A stretch of 18,718 nt of DNA from an uncultured Collinsella sp. (GCA_947001705.1 CAMQHT010000045.1:1-18718), one strand, 5' to 3'. Positions 1 to 6,808 are shown, counted from the first letter of the stretch. Translations and numbers: made by a program. The notes: a model not told the origin generated them from the sequence alone.

Positions 1-115
1 CCCACCACCTTTTGGGGGGGGGGGGGGGGGGGGGGGCGCCCCCCCCCCCCCGCCGCGAATCCCCCCGCTTACCCCCCCGGGCCGCCGGGGGCCCTGGCGG
101 GCCCCACCTCCGTTG
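1..115. other. Low-complexity G/C homopolymer tract, probable artefact
   Basis: Positions 14-36 are 23 consecutive G, followed by CG and then 13 consecutive C at 39-51, and then more C- and G-rich runs to about 110. A poly-G run folding back on a poly-C run is not like any coding or regulatory DNA elsewhere in the window. An open frame starting at a TTG at position 12 runs through it into the first gene, but its translation is Gly/Pro/Arg-rich filler. I infer a sequencing or contig-end artefact (poly-G reads joined to their complement) rather than biology. The true upstream sequence of the first gene is therefore unknown. Confidence 0.75.
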
Positions 116-143
116 CGATTTCGAAAGGTTGGGTTCACGAGCC

Positions 144-1121
144 ATGCCAAGTGCTCAGGAGCTACAACATCAATTTGGTGAATATCGAGGCGCCATGCCC
201 CGTCCATCAGATTTCGATCTCTTTTGGAAGGATCGCATGGCCGAGGCCGACGCCGTCGGGCTTGACTATGCGATCGACACGGCATCGGTCACCGATGCCG
301 CGACCTGCCAACTTTTCGACCTCTGGTATACCGGCATGTGTGGCGCTCGCCTGCATGCCAAGTACCTTAAACCCGTCTCGGACGAGCCCGTGCCATTGGT
401 GCTTCAGTTCCATGGGTATCCGGGTGCAAGCCGCAGCTGGTTTGAGCAGGCGTCGTTTGCGGGCATGGGCATGGCACTCATCGCCCTCGACTGCCCCGGC
501 CAAGGAGGTCCCTCCGAGGACATTGGTGGATTTGAGGGCACAACGGTTGCCGGGCATATCGTCGCCGGCATCGACGGCGACCCGGCCAACCTCTACTATG
601 TCCGCTTGCACCAAGATATTCGCATCCTGTGCCGTATTGTTCGCGAGCTCGAGGGCATCGATCTTTCCCGTGTGTTTGTGAACGGCGCGTCGCAGGGTGG
701 TGGTTTGGGCATTGCGACCTGTGCGCTTAACAGCGAGCTTATCAATCGTGCCGCCATCCTCTATCCCTTCCTGTCAGATTTCCGCCTAGTCTGGGATTTG
801 GATGCAGACGACATTGCCTACGAGGGCCTGCGCTATTGGTCTCGCTGGTTTGACGAGGACTCGACTCGTATTGACGAAGCCTATGCCAAGCTGGCGTACT
901 TCGATTCCAAGAACTTTGCCCCTATGGTCAAATGCCCCGTGCTGTTTGGCACCGGCACAGCCGATATCGTCTGCCCGCCAGCGACGCAGTTTGCGGTCTA
1001 TAACAACCTGACCTGCGAAAAGCGTCATGAGTTCTTTGAAGGCTTTGGCCACGAGGAGATTCAGGATTTTGACGATCTGATCATTCCGTTTTTCTGCAAG
1101 GGAGGGGAGGCTCATGTCTAA
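144..1121 (+). CDS. AXE1-family acetyl esterase (acetyl xylan esterase / cephalosporin-C deacetylase type)
   Basis: A predicted cytoplasmic alpha/beta-hydrolase of 325 residues, the usual length for the AXE1 family. It removes O-acetyl groups from sugars. The nucleophile elbow is GASQGG with Ser183, the acid is probably Asp274 (TADIVCPP) and the base is His303 (GFGHE). The HGY at 90-92 is the family's oxyanion-hole segment. The ATG at 144 is chosen because the protein then begins with the helix and the PSDFDLFW segment typical of family N-termini; the open frame extends further upstream only through homopolymer filler. ATG 195 is an alternative. The stop overlaps the next gene by 8 bp. Because aldolase, NanK and NanE genes follow, I infer that the substrate may be O-acetylated sialic acid or another host amino sugar rather than xylan. 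An axe1-like gene also sits in the pneumococcal nan locus, from memory. Family is secure, substrate is not. Confidence 0.88.
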   Translation: MPSAQELQHQFGEYRGAMPRPSDFDLFWKDRMAEADAVGLDYAIDTASVTDAATCQLFDLWYTGMCGARLHAKYLKPVSDEPVPLVLQFHGYPGASRSWFEQASFAGMGMALIALDCPGQGGPSEDIGGFEGTTVAGHIVAGIDGDPANLYYVRLHQDIRILCRIVRELEGIDLSRVFVNGASQGGGLGIATCALNSELINRAAILYPFLSDFRLVWDLDADDIAYEGLRYWSRWFDEDSTRIDEAYAKLAYFDSKNFAPMVKCPVLFGTGTADIVCPPATQFAVYNNLTCEKRHEFFEGFGHEEIQDFDDLIIPFFCKGGEAHV

Positions 1122-1965
1122 GTGCGAGAGCAATGTTAATGAGCTGATTGTCCCCGGGCTCGTGGGAATTCCTGGAACGGTTTCGTCAAGGCTCGCAGAA
1201 TATCGGGACTGGCGCGGTGATGTCCAAGCAGATGTTTCTGATTTAGGGACATGCGCTTCGAATCTTGAGATTCAAGGCCTGGCCATTACGGCGATTGACT
1301 TTGTTAACCCCTGCGCCCGTTACTCGGAGGTCTCCTTTGAGCTCGGTGACGATGCGATTCACGCTCGTTTGATCGAGCCTGTCGGTCGTGCCCGAGTGTC
1401 TGAGCGCGTGCCGCTGTGCCTGATGTTCCACGATATCGATCGGCCTGTGCGCGGCTGGCATCACATGACGAGATTTGCCGCCATGGGGTATGCCGTCCTC
1501 GCGCTGGATGACGATGTTGCTGGTGCGGACGACCTGCAGCGGGGGATTTCTTCGCCCGCTTTTGTCGAGCGCGTCCGTTGGGGTTGCGCGCTGGCGAAGG
1601 TGGCGCGCAATCTTGATGGCATGGACCCCGACCGCATCTTTGCATGGGGCGAGGGCCTTGGCGGCGGAGTCGCGCTGGCGGTTTCTGCTCTGGACGAGCG
1701 GGGCCTTGCCTGCACGGCGGTTGCCAATCCAATTCCCGGTGGTCTCGAGGCTCTGTCGTCTCGGGTGCGCGGATCGGTGCTCATGGGCACATCGCTTATG
1801 GATGCCGTGAGCGATCCCAAGGGCCAGTTTGCCGTATTCAATGGTCTTGAGTGTGACCGGAGGCATATCATCTATGCCAAATACGCTCACGAGCGCATCA
1901 ATGCGTTCGAAAACGAAGTCGTCGACTTTTTTAACCAAACGTTCTACCCGTGTTCTTTGGCCTAG
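1114..1965 (+). CDS. AXE1-like paralogue lacking the catalytic serine (probable pseudoenzyme)
   Basis: A 283-residue protein that aligns by eye with the preceding esterase. Shared segments include DPDRIFAWGEGLGGG against LSRVFVNGASQGGG, QFAVFNGLECDRRH against QFAVYNNLTCEKRH, and a matching C-terminal His region. The nucleophile elbow reads GEGLGGG, so the serine position is Gly181. Asp230 and His259 line up with the acid and base of the neighbour. The oxyanion segment HGYPG is changed to HDIDR. The ATG at 1114 has a strong GGGAGGGGAGG upstream and overlaps the previous stop (ATGTCTAA), so translation is probably coupled. The frame is intact, with no stop or frameshift, which argues for a retained function such as partner, regulator or binding protein of the active esterase. 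Loss of hydrolase activity is an inference from the missing Ser. Confidence 0.75.
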   Translation: MSKCESNVNELIVPGLVGIPGTVSSRLAEYRDWRGDVQADVSDLGTCASNLEIQGLAITAIDFVNPCARYSEVSFELGDDAIHARLIEPVGRARVSERVPLCLMFHDIDRPVRGWHHMTRFAAMGYAVLALDDDVAGADDLQRGISSPAFVERVRWGCALAKVARNLDGMDPDRIFAWGEGLGGGVALAVSALDERGLACTAVANPIPGGLEALSSRVRGSVLMGTSLMDAVSDPKGQFAVFNGLECDRRHIIYAKYAHERINAFENEVVDFFNQTFYPCSLA

Positions 1966-2033
1966 GCGGCCTGGACACTGCCAACAAGAGTGGGCGGCAC
2001 AGGGCCGCTCGCCAGACAACTAAGGAGATTCTT

Positions 2034-2954
2034 GTGGCAACTCAGAAATTCACCGGCGTTATCCCTCCCGTCGTTGTTCCCGATACCGAAGATCATCAGC
2101 TTGATGTTGTCTCCTTTGAGCGCAGCATCAACCGCATGATCGACGCCGGCGTCGATGGCCTGTTCTTCTTGGGCTCTTCGGGTGAGGTCGTTTTCTCCAC
2201 CGATGAGCGCCGTCGCCAGATCATCGCCGAGGCCGTGCGCATCGTCGACCACCGTGTGCCTGTTCTGGTCGGCATCATCGATACCGAGACCGAGCGCATG
2301 ATCGAGCACGGCAAGGTCGCTCAGGAGCTGGGCGCCGATGCACTTGTCGCCACCTGCCCGTTCTATGCCCTGCAGGGTATGACCGAGGTCGAGGAGCACT
2401 TCCGCATCCTGCATGAGGAGCTCGACCTGCCCATCTTTGCCTATGACATTCCCGTGTGCGTTCACACCAAGCTCCCCTGGAAGCTCCTTGCCAAGCTCGG
2501 CGCCGAGGGCGTCCTTGCTGGCGTCAAGGATTCCTCGGGTGATGACATCTCGTTCCGCTACCTCGTTCAGGAGAACGAGAAGAATGGCCATCCGATGAGC
2601 ATCCTCACCGGTCACGAGGTTGTTGTCGACGGCGCTTACCTCGGTGGCGCCGACGGTTCCGTCCCGGGTCTCGCCAACGTTGAGCCCGAGGGCTATGTGC
2701 GTCAGTGGAAGGCCGCTCAGGCTGGTGACTGGGCTACCGTCAAGGCCGAGCAGGATCGCCTCAACGAGATCTCCCACATCTGGGATGTCACCTCGGGCGT
2801 TCAGGGCTATGCCGGCGGCGTCGGCGCCTTCAAGACCGCTATGAACCTCATGGGTATCTTCGACAGCCCGACCATGCCGCGTCCGGTGAAGGCCATGACC
2901 GGCGAGAACGTCGAGGCGATTCGCAAGGTCCTCCAGGACAACGGTCTCCTTTAA
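2034..2954 (+). CDS. nanA: DHDPS/NAL-family aldolase, probable N-acetylneuraminate lyase
   Basis: A 306-residue class I aldolase of the dihydrodipicolinate synthase/N-acetylneuraminate lyase family, a cytoplasmic TIM barrel working through a lysine Schiff base with pyruvate. Visible motifs are GSSGE (47-51, carboxylate loop), Tyr137 in YDIP and Lys165 in GVKDSSGD; Tyr137 and Lys165 fall at the same numbers as in E. coli NanA. The Arg that follows YNVP in DapA (Arg138 there) is Cys142 here, so a lysine-pathway role is unlikely. The GTG at 2034 is chosen because AAGGAG lies just before it and the protein then starts at MATQKFTGVIPP, as the family does. Neighbouring nanK and nanE point to cleavage of sialic acid to ManNAc and pyruvate. 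The glycerol-binding segment (GHEV at 193-196) does not match the GYDE of E. coli NanA, so substrate identity is not certain. Confidence 0.65.
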   Translation: MATQKFTGVIPPVVVPDTEDHQLDVVSFERSINRMIDAGVDGLFFLGSSGEVVFSTDERRRQIIAEAVRIVDHRVPVLVGIIDTETERMIEHGKVAQELGADALVATCPFYALQGMTEVEEHFRILHEELDLPIFAYDIPVCVHTKLPWKLLAKLGAEGVLAGVKDSSGDDISFRYLVQENEKNGHPMSILTGHEVVVDGAYLGGADGSVPGLANVEPEGYVRQWKAAQAGDWATVKAEQDRLNEISHIWDVTSGVQGYAGGVGAFKTAMNLMGIFDSPTMPRPVKAMTGENVEAIRKVLQDNGLL

Positions 2955-2984
2955 AGCTTTTCCAGGCACCCGACCTCGCCGTTC

Positions 2985-3030
2985 AACCGTGTGGCCATGA
3001 CCCATTAGGTCAATGGCCACACGGTTTCTC
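2985..3030 (+). terminator. Hairpin after the aldolase gene, probable terminator
   Basis: Perfect 14-bp arms (AACCGTGTGGCCAT at 2985-2998 and its complement at 3013-3026) continue with GACC/GGTC (2999-3002 with 3008-3011) across one bulged base, around a 5-base loop. The following TTTCTC is a weak U-tract, so termination may be partial. It lies 30 bases after the aldolase stop and separates that gene from nanK. Confidence 0.7.
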
Positions 3031-3127
3031 GGCGATCTCAGGCACCTAGAAAACCTTTACCGCGCTGTGACGGCTAGCCTGACGGCGCATTTCCTGTAGT
3101 TGTTTTTTATCTCCTAAGGAGAGCGAC

Positions 3128-4093
3128 ATGGAGAACAAGTACGTCTGCTCTGTCGATATCGGCGGAACAAAGATCGCGACTGCCATCATGGAGTACCCGG
3201 CTGACGGTAGTGTGCCCCATCCCGTTTTTGAGGCCGAGGTTCCTACCGAGGCCCAGGAGGGCGGCGAGGCCGTCTTCCAGCGTATCGAGGCGTCCATCAA
3301 GGCCGCTCTCGAGGCGAATCCCGATGTCGAGGTCCTTGGCGTCGGTATCGGTGCCGCCGGCGTCGTCGATCCCAAGACGGGCGCCATCGCGTATGCCAAC
3401 GAGATCATGCCCGGCTGGTCCGGCGTTCAGTTGGGGCCGCGTCTGCGCGAGGACCTCGGTCTTCCCGTTGCCGTTGTAGGCGACGTGCAGGCTCATGCAC
3501 TGGGCGAGGCCCACTGGGGCGTCGGCAAGGGTAAGTTCTCCGTCTTGTGTCTTGGCATCGGTACGGGCATCGGCGGCGCATATGTCGAGAACGGCCGCGT
3601 GATGCAGGGCTTCCATGGTGCTGCCGGCCATATGGGCCACATCGAGTGCTCGGCTGCCGCCGGCATTCCCTGCGCCTGCGGGCGTTCCGGCCATCTGGAG
3701 TCGGTTGCTTCGGGCACTTCCATTGGTCGAATGTACGATGAGCGTTTTGGCCGCGTCGACCCCAGCCGTCCTTCGGTCGGTCGCGATGTGAACGACCTGT
3801 GCCGTGCGGGCGACGCAAAGGCGACCGAGGTCATCAATGACGCCGGCTTTGCGCTGGGCGCCAGCTTGGGCTCGCTCGCTAACATCCTGGACCCTGAGGT
3901 CATCGTGCTTTCGGGCGGCGTGATTCACCAAGGTCCCGATTGGCGTTCACAGACGTGGAAGGATTCGGTGCGCGAAGGCTATGCCAGCCAGGCGCTCGAT
4001 CCGCTTCAGGACACGCCGATCCTCATCGGTTCTCTGGAGGGCGATGCTCCGCTCATCGGTGCCGCTGAGCATCTTCTTGCCTCGTTGAAGTAA
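3128..4093 (+). CDS. nanK: ROK-family kinase, probable N-acetylmannosamine kinase
   Basis: A 321-residue ROK sugar kinase that would phosphorylate ManNAc at O6 with ATP in the cytoplasm. The phosphate loop is DIGGTKIA (10-17). The catalytic Asp is Asp119 in GDVQAHALGE. The GIGTGIGG (143-150) and GGV (263-265) segments are family hallmarks. The sugar-binding segment reads GAAGHMGH (164-171): His168 replaces the Glu of glucokinase-type ROK proteins, as in E. coli NanK (GLAGHIGH, from memory). The zinc motif CACGRSGHLE has Cys182 and Cys184, with His189 where the third Cys normally sits. The start at 3128 follows TAAGGAGAGCGAC, a good ribosome binding site. NanE follows after 70 bases. ROK glucokinase is the alternative, less likely given the GHxGH motif and the neighbours. 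Confidence 0.78.
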   Translation: MENKYVCSVDIGGTKIATAIMEYPADGSVPHPVFEAEVPTEAQEGGEAVFQRIEASIKAALEANPDVEVLGVGIGAAGVVDPKTGAIAYANEIMPGWSGVQLGPRLREDLGLPVAVVGDVQAHALGEAHWGVGKGKFSVLCLGIGTGIGGAYVENGRVMQGFHGAAGHMGHIECSAAAGIPCACGRSGHLESVASGTSIGRMYDERFGRVDPSRPSVGRDVNDLCRAGDAKATEVINDAGFALGASLGSLANILDPEVIVLSGGVIHQGPDWRSQTWKDSVREGYASQALDPLQDTPILIGSLEGDAPLIGAAEHLLASLK

Positions 4094-4109
4094 ACGTATC
4101 TGCTGTAGG

Positions 4110-4140
4110 AGCCTCCCGAGACAACACGCCTCGGGAGGCT
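4110..4140 (+). terminator. Hairpin between nanK and nanE (terminator-like, no U-tract)
   Basis: A perfect 11-bp stem (AGCCTCCCGAG at 4110-4120 and CTCGGGAGGCT at 4130-4140) with a 9-base loop. It is followed by GTTCTGAG, not a run of T, so read-through into nanE is expected. It may be an attenuating or mRNA-stabilising structure rather than a full terminator. Confidence 0.5.
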
Positions 4141-4163
4141 GTTCTGAGAAAGGTTGCAGCCTT

Positions 4164-4850
4164 ATGACCGTCGATCCTTTGATTCAATCCCTGAAGGGCA
4201 AGCTCGTCGTGAGCGTTCAGGCGTATATGGGCGAGCCGCTTCGTACGCCCGAGACCATGGCTCAAATGTCTCGCGCTTGCGAGCTCGGCGGCGCTGCCGC
4301 CATTCGCTGCCAGGGCCTTGCCGACATTGCCGCCATTAAGGGTCGCTGTGAGGTTCCCGTCATCGGCCTGTGGAAGGATGGGCACGAGGGCGTTTACATC
4401 ACGCCGACGCTGCGTCACGCTCGCGCCTGCGTTGCTGCCGGTGCCGATATCGTGGCGATCGACGCCACCGATCGTCCGCGCCCCGATGGCAAGACGGTCG
4501 AGGATACCTTCCGTCCGCTGCACGAGGAGGGTGTGCTCCTGATGGCGGATTGTGCCACCATCGAGGATATTCGCCGTGCTGTTGATATGGGCTTTGACCT
4601 GGTATCCACCACGCTTTCTCACGGCGTCGCCGCCATCGACTGCACCATGGCCGATGGCCCCGACCTGCCGCTCCTGCGTCAGGCGACTGAGGAATTCCCC
4701 GGCCTTCCCATCATTTGTGAGGGTCGCGTGCATACGCCCGAGGAGGCTCGCGCCGCGATCGATGCTGGCGCCTGGGCCGTTGTCGTCGGCACCGCCATCA
4801 CGCACCCCACGAGTATTACAAGTTGGTTCAAGGCTGCGCTTGAGGCGTAA
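4164..4850 (+). CDS. nanE: N-acetylmannosamine-6-phosphate 2-epimerase
   Basis: A 228-residue TIM-barrel epimerase converting ManNAc-6-P to GlcNAc-6-P, the step that joins sialic-acid breakdown to amino-sugar metabolism. Family segments in order: LVVSVQAYMGEPL near the N-terminus, PVIGLWK with the catalytic Lys71, VYITPT (77-82), IDATDRPRPDG (99-109), DLVSTTLS (145-152), and CEGRVHTPEEA with the catalytic Glu186, then VVVGTAITHP. Length is normal for NanE. GAAAGG-like purines (GAAAGG at 4148-4153) lie 10 bases before the ATG. It is the last gene of the nan cluster in this window. NagA and NagB, which would act next, are not present here. Confidence 0.92.
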   Translation: MTVDPLIQSLKGKLVVSVQAYMGEPLRTPETMAQMSRACELGGAAAIRCQGLADIAAIKGRCEVPVIGLWKDGHEGVYITPTLRHARACVAAGADIVAIDATDRPRPDGKTVEDTFRPLHEEGVLLMADCATIEDIRRAVDMGFDLVSTTLSHGVAAIDCTMADGPDLPLLRQATEEFPGLPIICEGRVHTPEEARAAIDAGAWAVVVGTAITHPTSITSWFKAALEA

Positions 4851-4877
4851 GACAGACCTCGTATCCGCTCGGGGCGG

Positions 4878-4883
4878 TATACT
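4878..4883 (+). promoter_or_regulatory. rapZ: Candidate -10 element (TATACT) upstream of rapZ
   Basis: TATACT lies in the 101-base gap between nanE and rapZ, 69 bases before the chosen rapZ start. No convincing -35 box is visible at the right distance. If it is active, the transcript would begin just ahead of the hairpin at 4902-4931, which would then sit in the rapZ leader. Confidence 0.3.
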
Positions 4884-4901
4884 CAATATAGGCAATTGAC
4901 C

Positions 4902-4939
4902 GCGCGGGATCCGGGTTGCTGGGTCCCGCGCTTGTTTTC
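4902..4939 (+). terminator. Terminator-like hairpin directly ahead of rapZ
   Basis: An 8-bp G+C-only-plus-A stem (GCGCGGGA at 4902-4909, TCCCGCGC at 4924-4931) is extended by a T-G and two C-G pairs around an 8-base loop, then followed by TTGTTTTC. It has the form of an intrinsic terminator for the nan genes. It ends only about 10 bases before the rapZ ribosome binding site (GGAGG at 4941-4945), so it could also act as a leader attenuator. Confidence 0.65.
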
Positions 4940-4951
4940 GGGAGGCAGCAC

Positions 4952-5872
4952 ATGCAAAAGGGAGATGCCATGGATGCGGCGGAGCGCTCGGAGCGCATCC
5001 CCGATATCGTCATCATCACCGGAATGTCCGGATCGGGCCGCACACAGGCCATGCACGTGTTCGAGGACATGGGCTATTTTTGCATCGATAACCTGCCTCC
5101 GCGTCTCATCGCCCAGCTTGCCGAGCTCGTCGGCATCAATACGGGCGTGGGCAGGCATCTCGCCGTCACCTGCGATTTGCGTAGCCAGGGGCTGTTTGAC
5201 GAGTTGCTCGATGCGGTCGCCGCGCTCGAAGAGCGCGAGATGAGCTGCGACATCGTGTTCCTGGAGGCTTCTGACGAGGTGCTGATTCGTCGCTACAGCG
5301 AAAATCGCCGCCGTCATCCCATTGCCAAGCCGGGGGAGACTACGGCCGATGCCATTCAGCGCGAGCGCCTTCAGCTGCAGGGCGTGCGCGACCGAGCCGA
5401 TATGATTATCGACACGAGCCGTCTGCGCACCTCTGCGCTGCGCAACAAGCTACGTATGGCATTTTCCGAGCTGTCCGACCAGCAGCTCATGGACGTCCAC
5501 GTATTCTCGTTTGGCTTTAAGCACGGCATGCCCGTCGAGGCGGACATTATGATCGATGTCCGCTTTCTGCCTAATCCGTTCTACGATCCCGAGATGCGCA
5601 CGATGACCGGTCTCGATAAAAAGGTCTCCGATTTTGTTCTGGACCATCCCAAGACGCAGGAGTTTTGGAAGGCCTGGACGCAGCTGCTCGATACGGTCAT
5701 GCCCGGCTATATCGCGGAGGGTAAGCCGCAGCTTTCTATCGCCATCGGCTGCACGGGCGGCCAGCACCGCAGCGTTGCCATTGCCGAGGCCACGGCCCGT
5801 TACCTGGAAGGCGCTCAGTATCATGTGAGCATCTCCCACCGCGACCTGTCGCGCGCCAACACGAAGGCATAG
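4952..5872 (+). CDS. rapZ: RapZ / YvcJ-family nucleotide-binding protein
   Basis: A 306-residue homologue of E. coli RapZ (RNase adaptor that controls GlmS via small RNAs) and B. subtilis YvcJ (nucleotide-binding, linked to competence). The N-terminal P-loop is GMSGSGRT (24-31), with Arg30 where the classic Walker A has Lys; actinobacterial homologues also tend to have Arg, from memory. DNLPP (46-50) is the next family landmark. The C-terminal domain ends with GCTGGQHRSV (266-275), the conserved CTGGxHRS loop. ATG 4952 is preferred because GGAGG lies 6 bases upstream; ATG 4970 is also possible with GGGAG before it. A sequence-only TTG start at 4916 falls inside the terminator-like hairpin. 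WhiA follows after 6 bases. The RNA targets known in E. coli need not apply here. Confidence 0.9.
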   Translation: MQKGDAMDAAERSERIPDIVIITGMSGSGRTQAMHVFEDMGYFCIDNLPPRLIAQLAELVGINTGVGRHLAVTCDLRSQGLFDELLDAVAALEEREMSCDIVFLEASDEVLIRRYSENRRRHPIAKPGETTADAIQRERLQLQGVRDRADMIIDTSRLRTSALRNKLRMAFSELSDQQLMDVHVFSFGFKHGMPVEADIMIDVRFLPNPFYDPEMRTMTGLDKKVSDFVLDHPKTQEFWKAWTQLLDTVMPGYIAEGKPQLSIAIGCTGGQHRSVAIAEATARYLEGAQYHVSISHRDLSRANTKA

Positions 5873-5878
5873 GCCTGC

Positions 5879-6808
5879 ATGTCGTTTACCGCCGAGGTGC
5901 GTGACGAGCTTGCGCGCTGCGAACCCGAATGTGAATACTGCGACTTGTCGACGCTTGCCGCCCTCACGCGCGTGAGTGGTACGCTCTCGCTTACCGGCTC
6001 TGGGCGGTATCGTTTGACGGTCGCGACCGAGACGGGCGCCGTCGCGCGCACGATGATCACACTGACGCATCGCATCCTTAAGCTCAAAACGGAGTTCACC
6101 GTCCGTAAATCTGTATTGCATAAGGTTCGAAACTACCTCATCACCTTGCCCGATCAACCCGACCTGGACAAGGCTCTGGTGCTGCTGGGCATTCTCGACC
6201 GCAGGGGAGGGCTCGTCGCCGGTGTTCCCCGGCACATCGTTGCCCGTCCCTGCTGCAGGCTTGCCTACATCCGCGGCGCGCTCATCGCCGGCGGTTTCGT
6301 GGCCGATCCCCGCGGCGATTTTCATTTGGAGATCGCGGTGCAGGGCGAGCAATATGCCAAGGGGCTTTGCGATCTGTTGGAGCAGATTGGGGTCCATGCT
6401 CGTGTTAATGCGCGGCGGGGGTCATATGCCGTGTACATTAAGAGCGCCGAGGAAATCGAGCATCTATTAAAGCTGATTGGTGCCAAGCGCAGCGTTGCCG
6501 AGATTGAGGAGGCGCGCGCGGTCAAGTTGGTTAAGAACGATGTGAACCGTCGCGTGAACGCCGAGCTCGCCAACCAGACCAGAAGCGCCGGTGCTGCCCA
6601 GCATCAGCTTGCGCTTATCGATGAGCTCGAGCAGCGAGGCCTTCGCGATGCGCTTCCGGATGCCTTGGCGGTCTTTTGCGACCTGCGCGAGCGCTATCCC
6701 GATCTTTCGCTGCGTGATTTAGGGGAGATGGCTGACCCTCCCTTGTCGAAGTCGGCCCTCTACCATCGTGTTTTACGGCTTGAAAAGCTCATTGAAGCAA
6801 ACAGGTAG
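5879..6808 (+). CDS. whiA: WhiA, sporulation/cell-division transcription factor family
   Basis: A 309-residue WhiA: N-terminal WhiA domain, a degenerate LAGLIDADG homing-endonuclease-like core and a C-terminal helix-turn-helix. The LAGLIDADG-derived segment is YIRGALIAGGFVADP (130-144). The linker NDVNRRVNAELAN (220-232) matches the family signature for NDVNR-x-N-x-E-x-AN. The HTH is about 255-305, with LSLRDLGEMADPPLSKSALYHR. In streptomycetes WhiA activates division genes with WhiB; in Bacillus it affects division and chromosome segregation. Organisms of this type do not sporulate, so a growth/division role is inferred. The start follows the rapZ stop by 6 bases, so the two are one operon. 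The usual middle gene yvcK is absent. Confidence 0.93.
   Translation: MSFTAEVRDELARCEPECEYCDLSTLAALTRVSGTLSLTGSGRYRLTVATETGAVARTMITLTHRILKLKTEFTVRKSVLHKVRNYLITLPDQPDLDKALVLLGILDRRGGLVAGVPRHIVARPCCRLAYIRGALIAGGFVADPRGDFHLEIAVQGEQYAKGLCDLLEQIGVHARVNARRGSYAVYIKSAEEIEHLLKLIGAKRSVAEIEEARAVKLVKNDVNRRVNAELANQTRSAGAAQHQLALIDELEQRGLRDALPDALAVFCDLRERYPDLSLRDLGEMADPPLSKSALYHRVLRLEKLIEANR

Noticed and set aside
12..143. Upstream TTG start giving the first esterase 44 extra residues
   Set aside because: The extra residues come from homopolymer and G+C-only filler with no similarity to AXE1 N-termini; ATG 144 gives the expected start.
1114..1965. Second esterase as a pseudogene
   Set aside because: The frame is full length for its homologous region, with a strong ribosome binding site and no stop or frameshift; only catalytic residues have changed, so it is listed as a CDS.
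2034..2954. Assignment as DapA (lysine biosynthesis)
   Set aside because: The Arg following the YNVP motif of DapA is Cys here, and the neighbours are sialic-acid genes.
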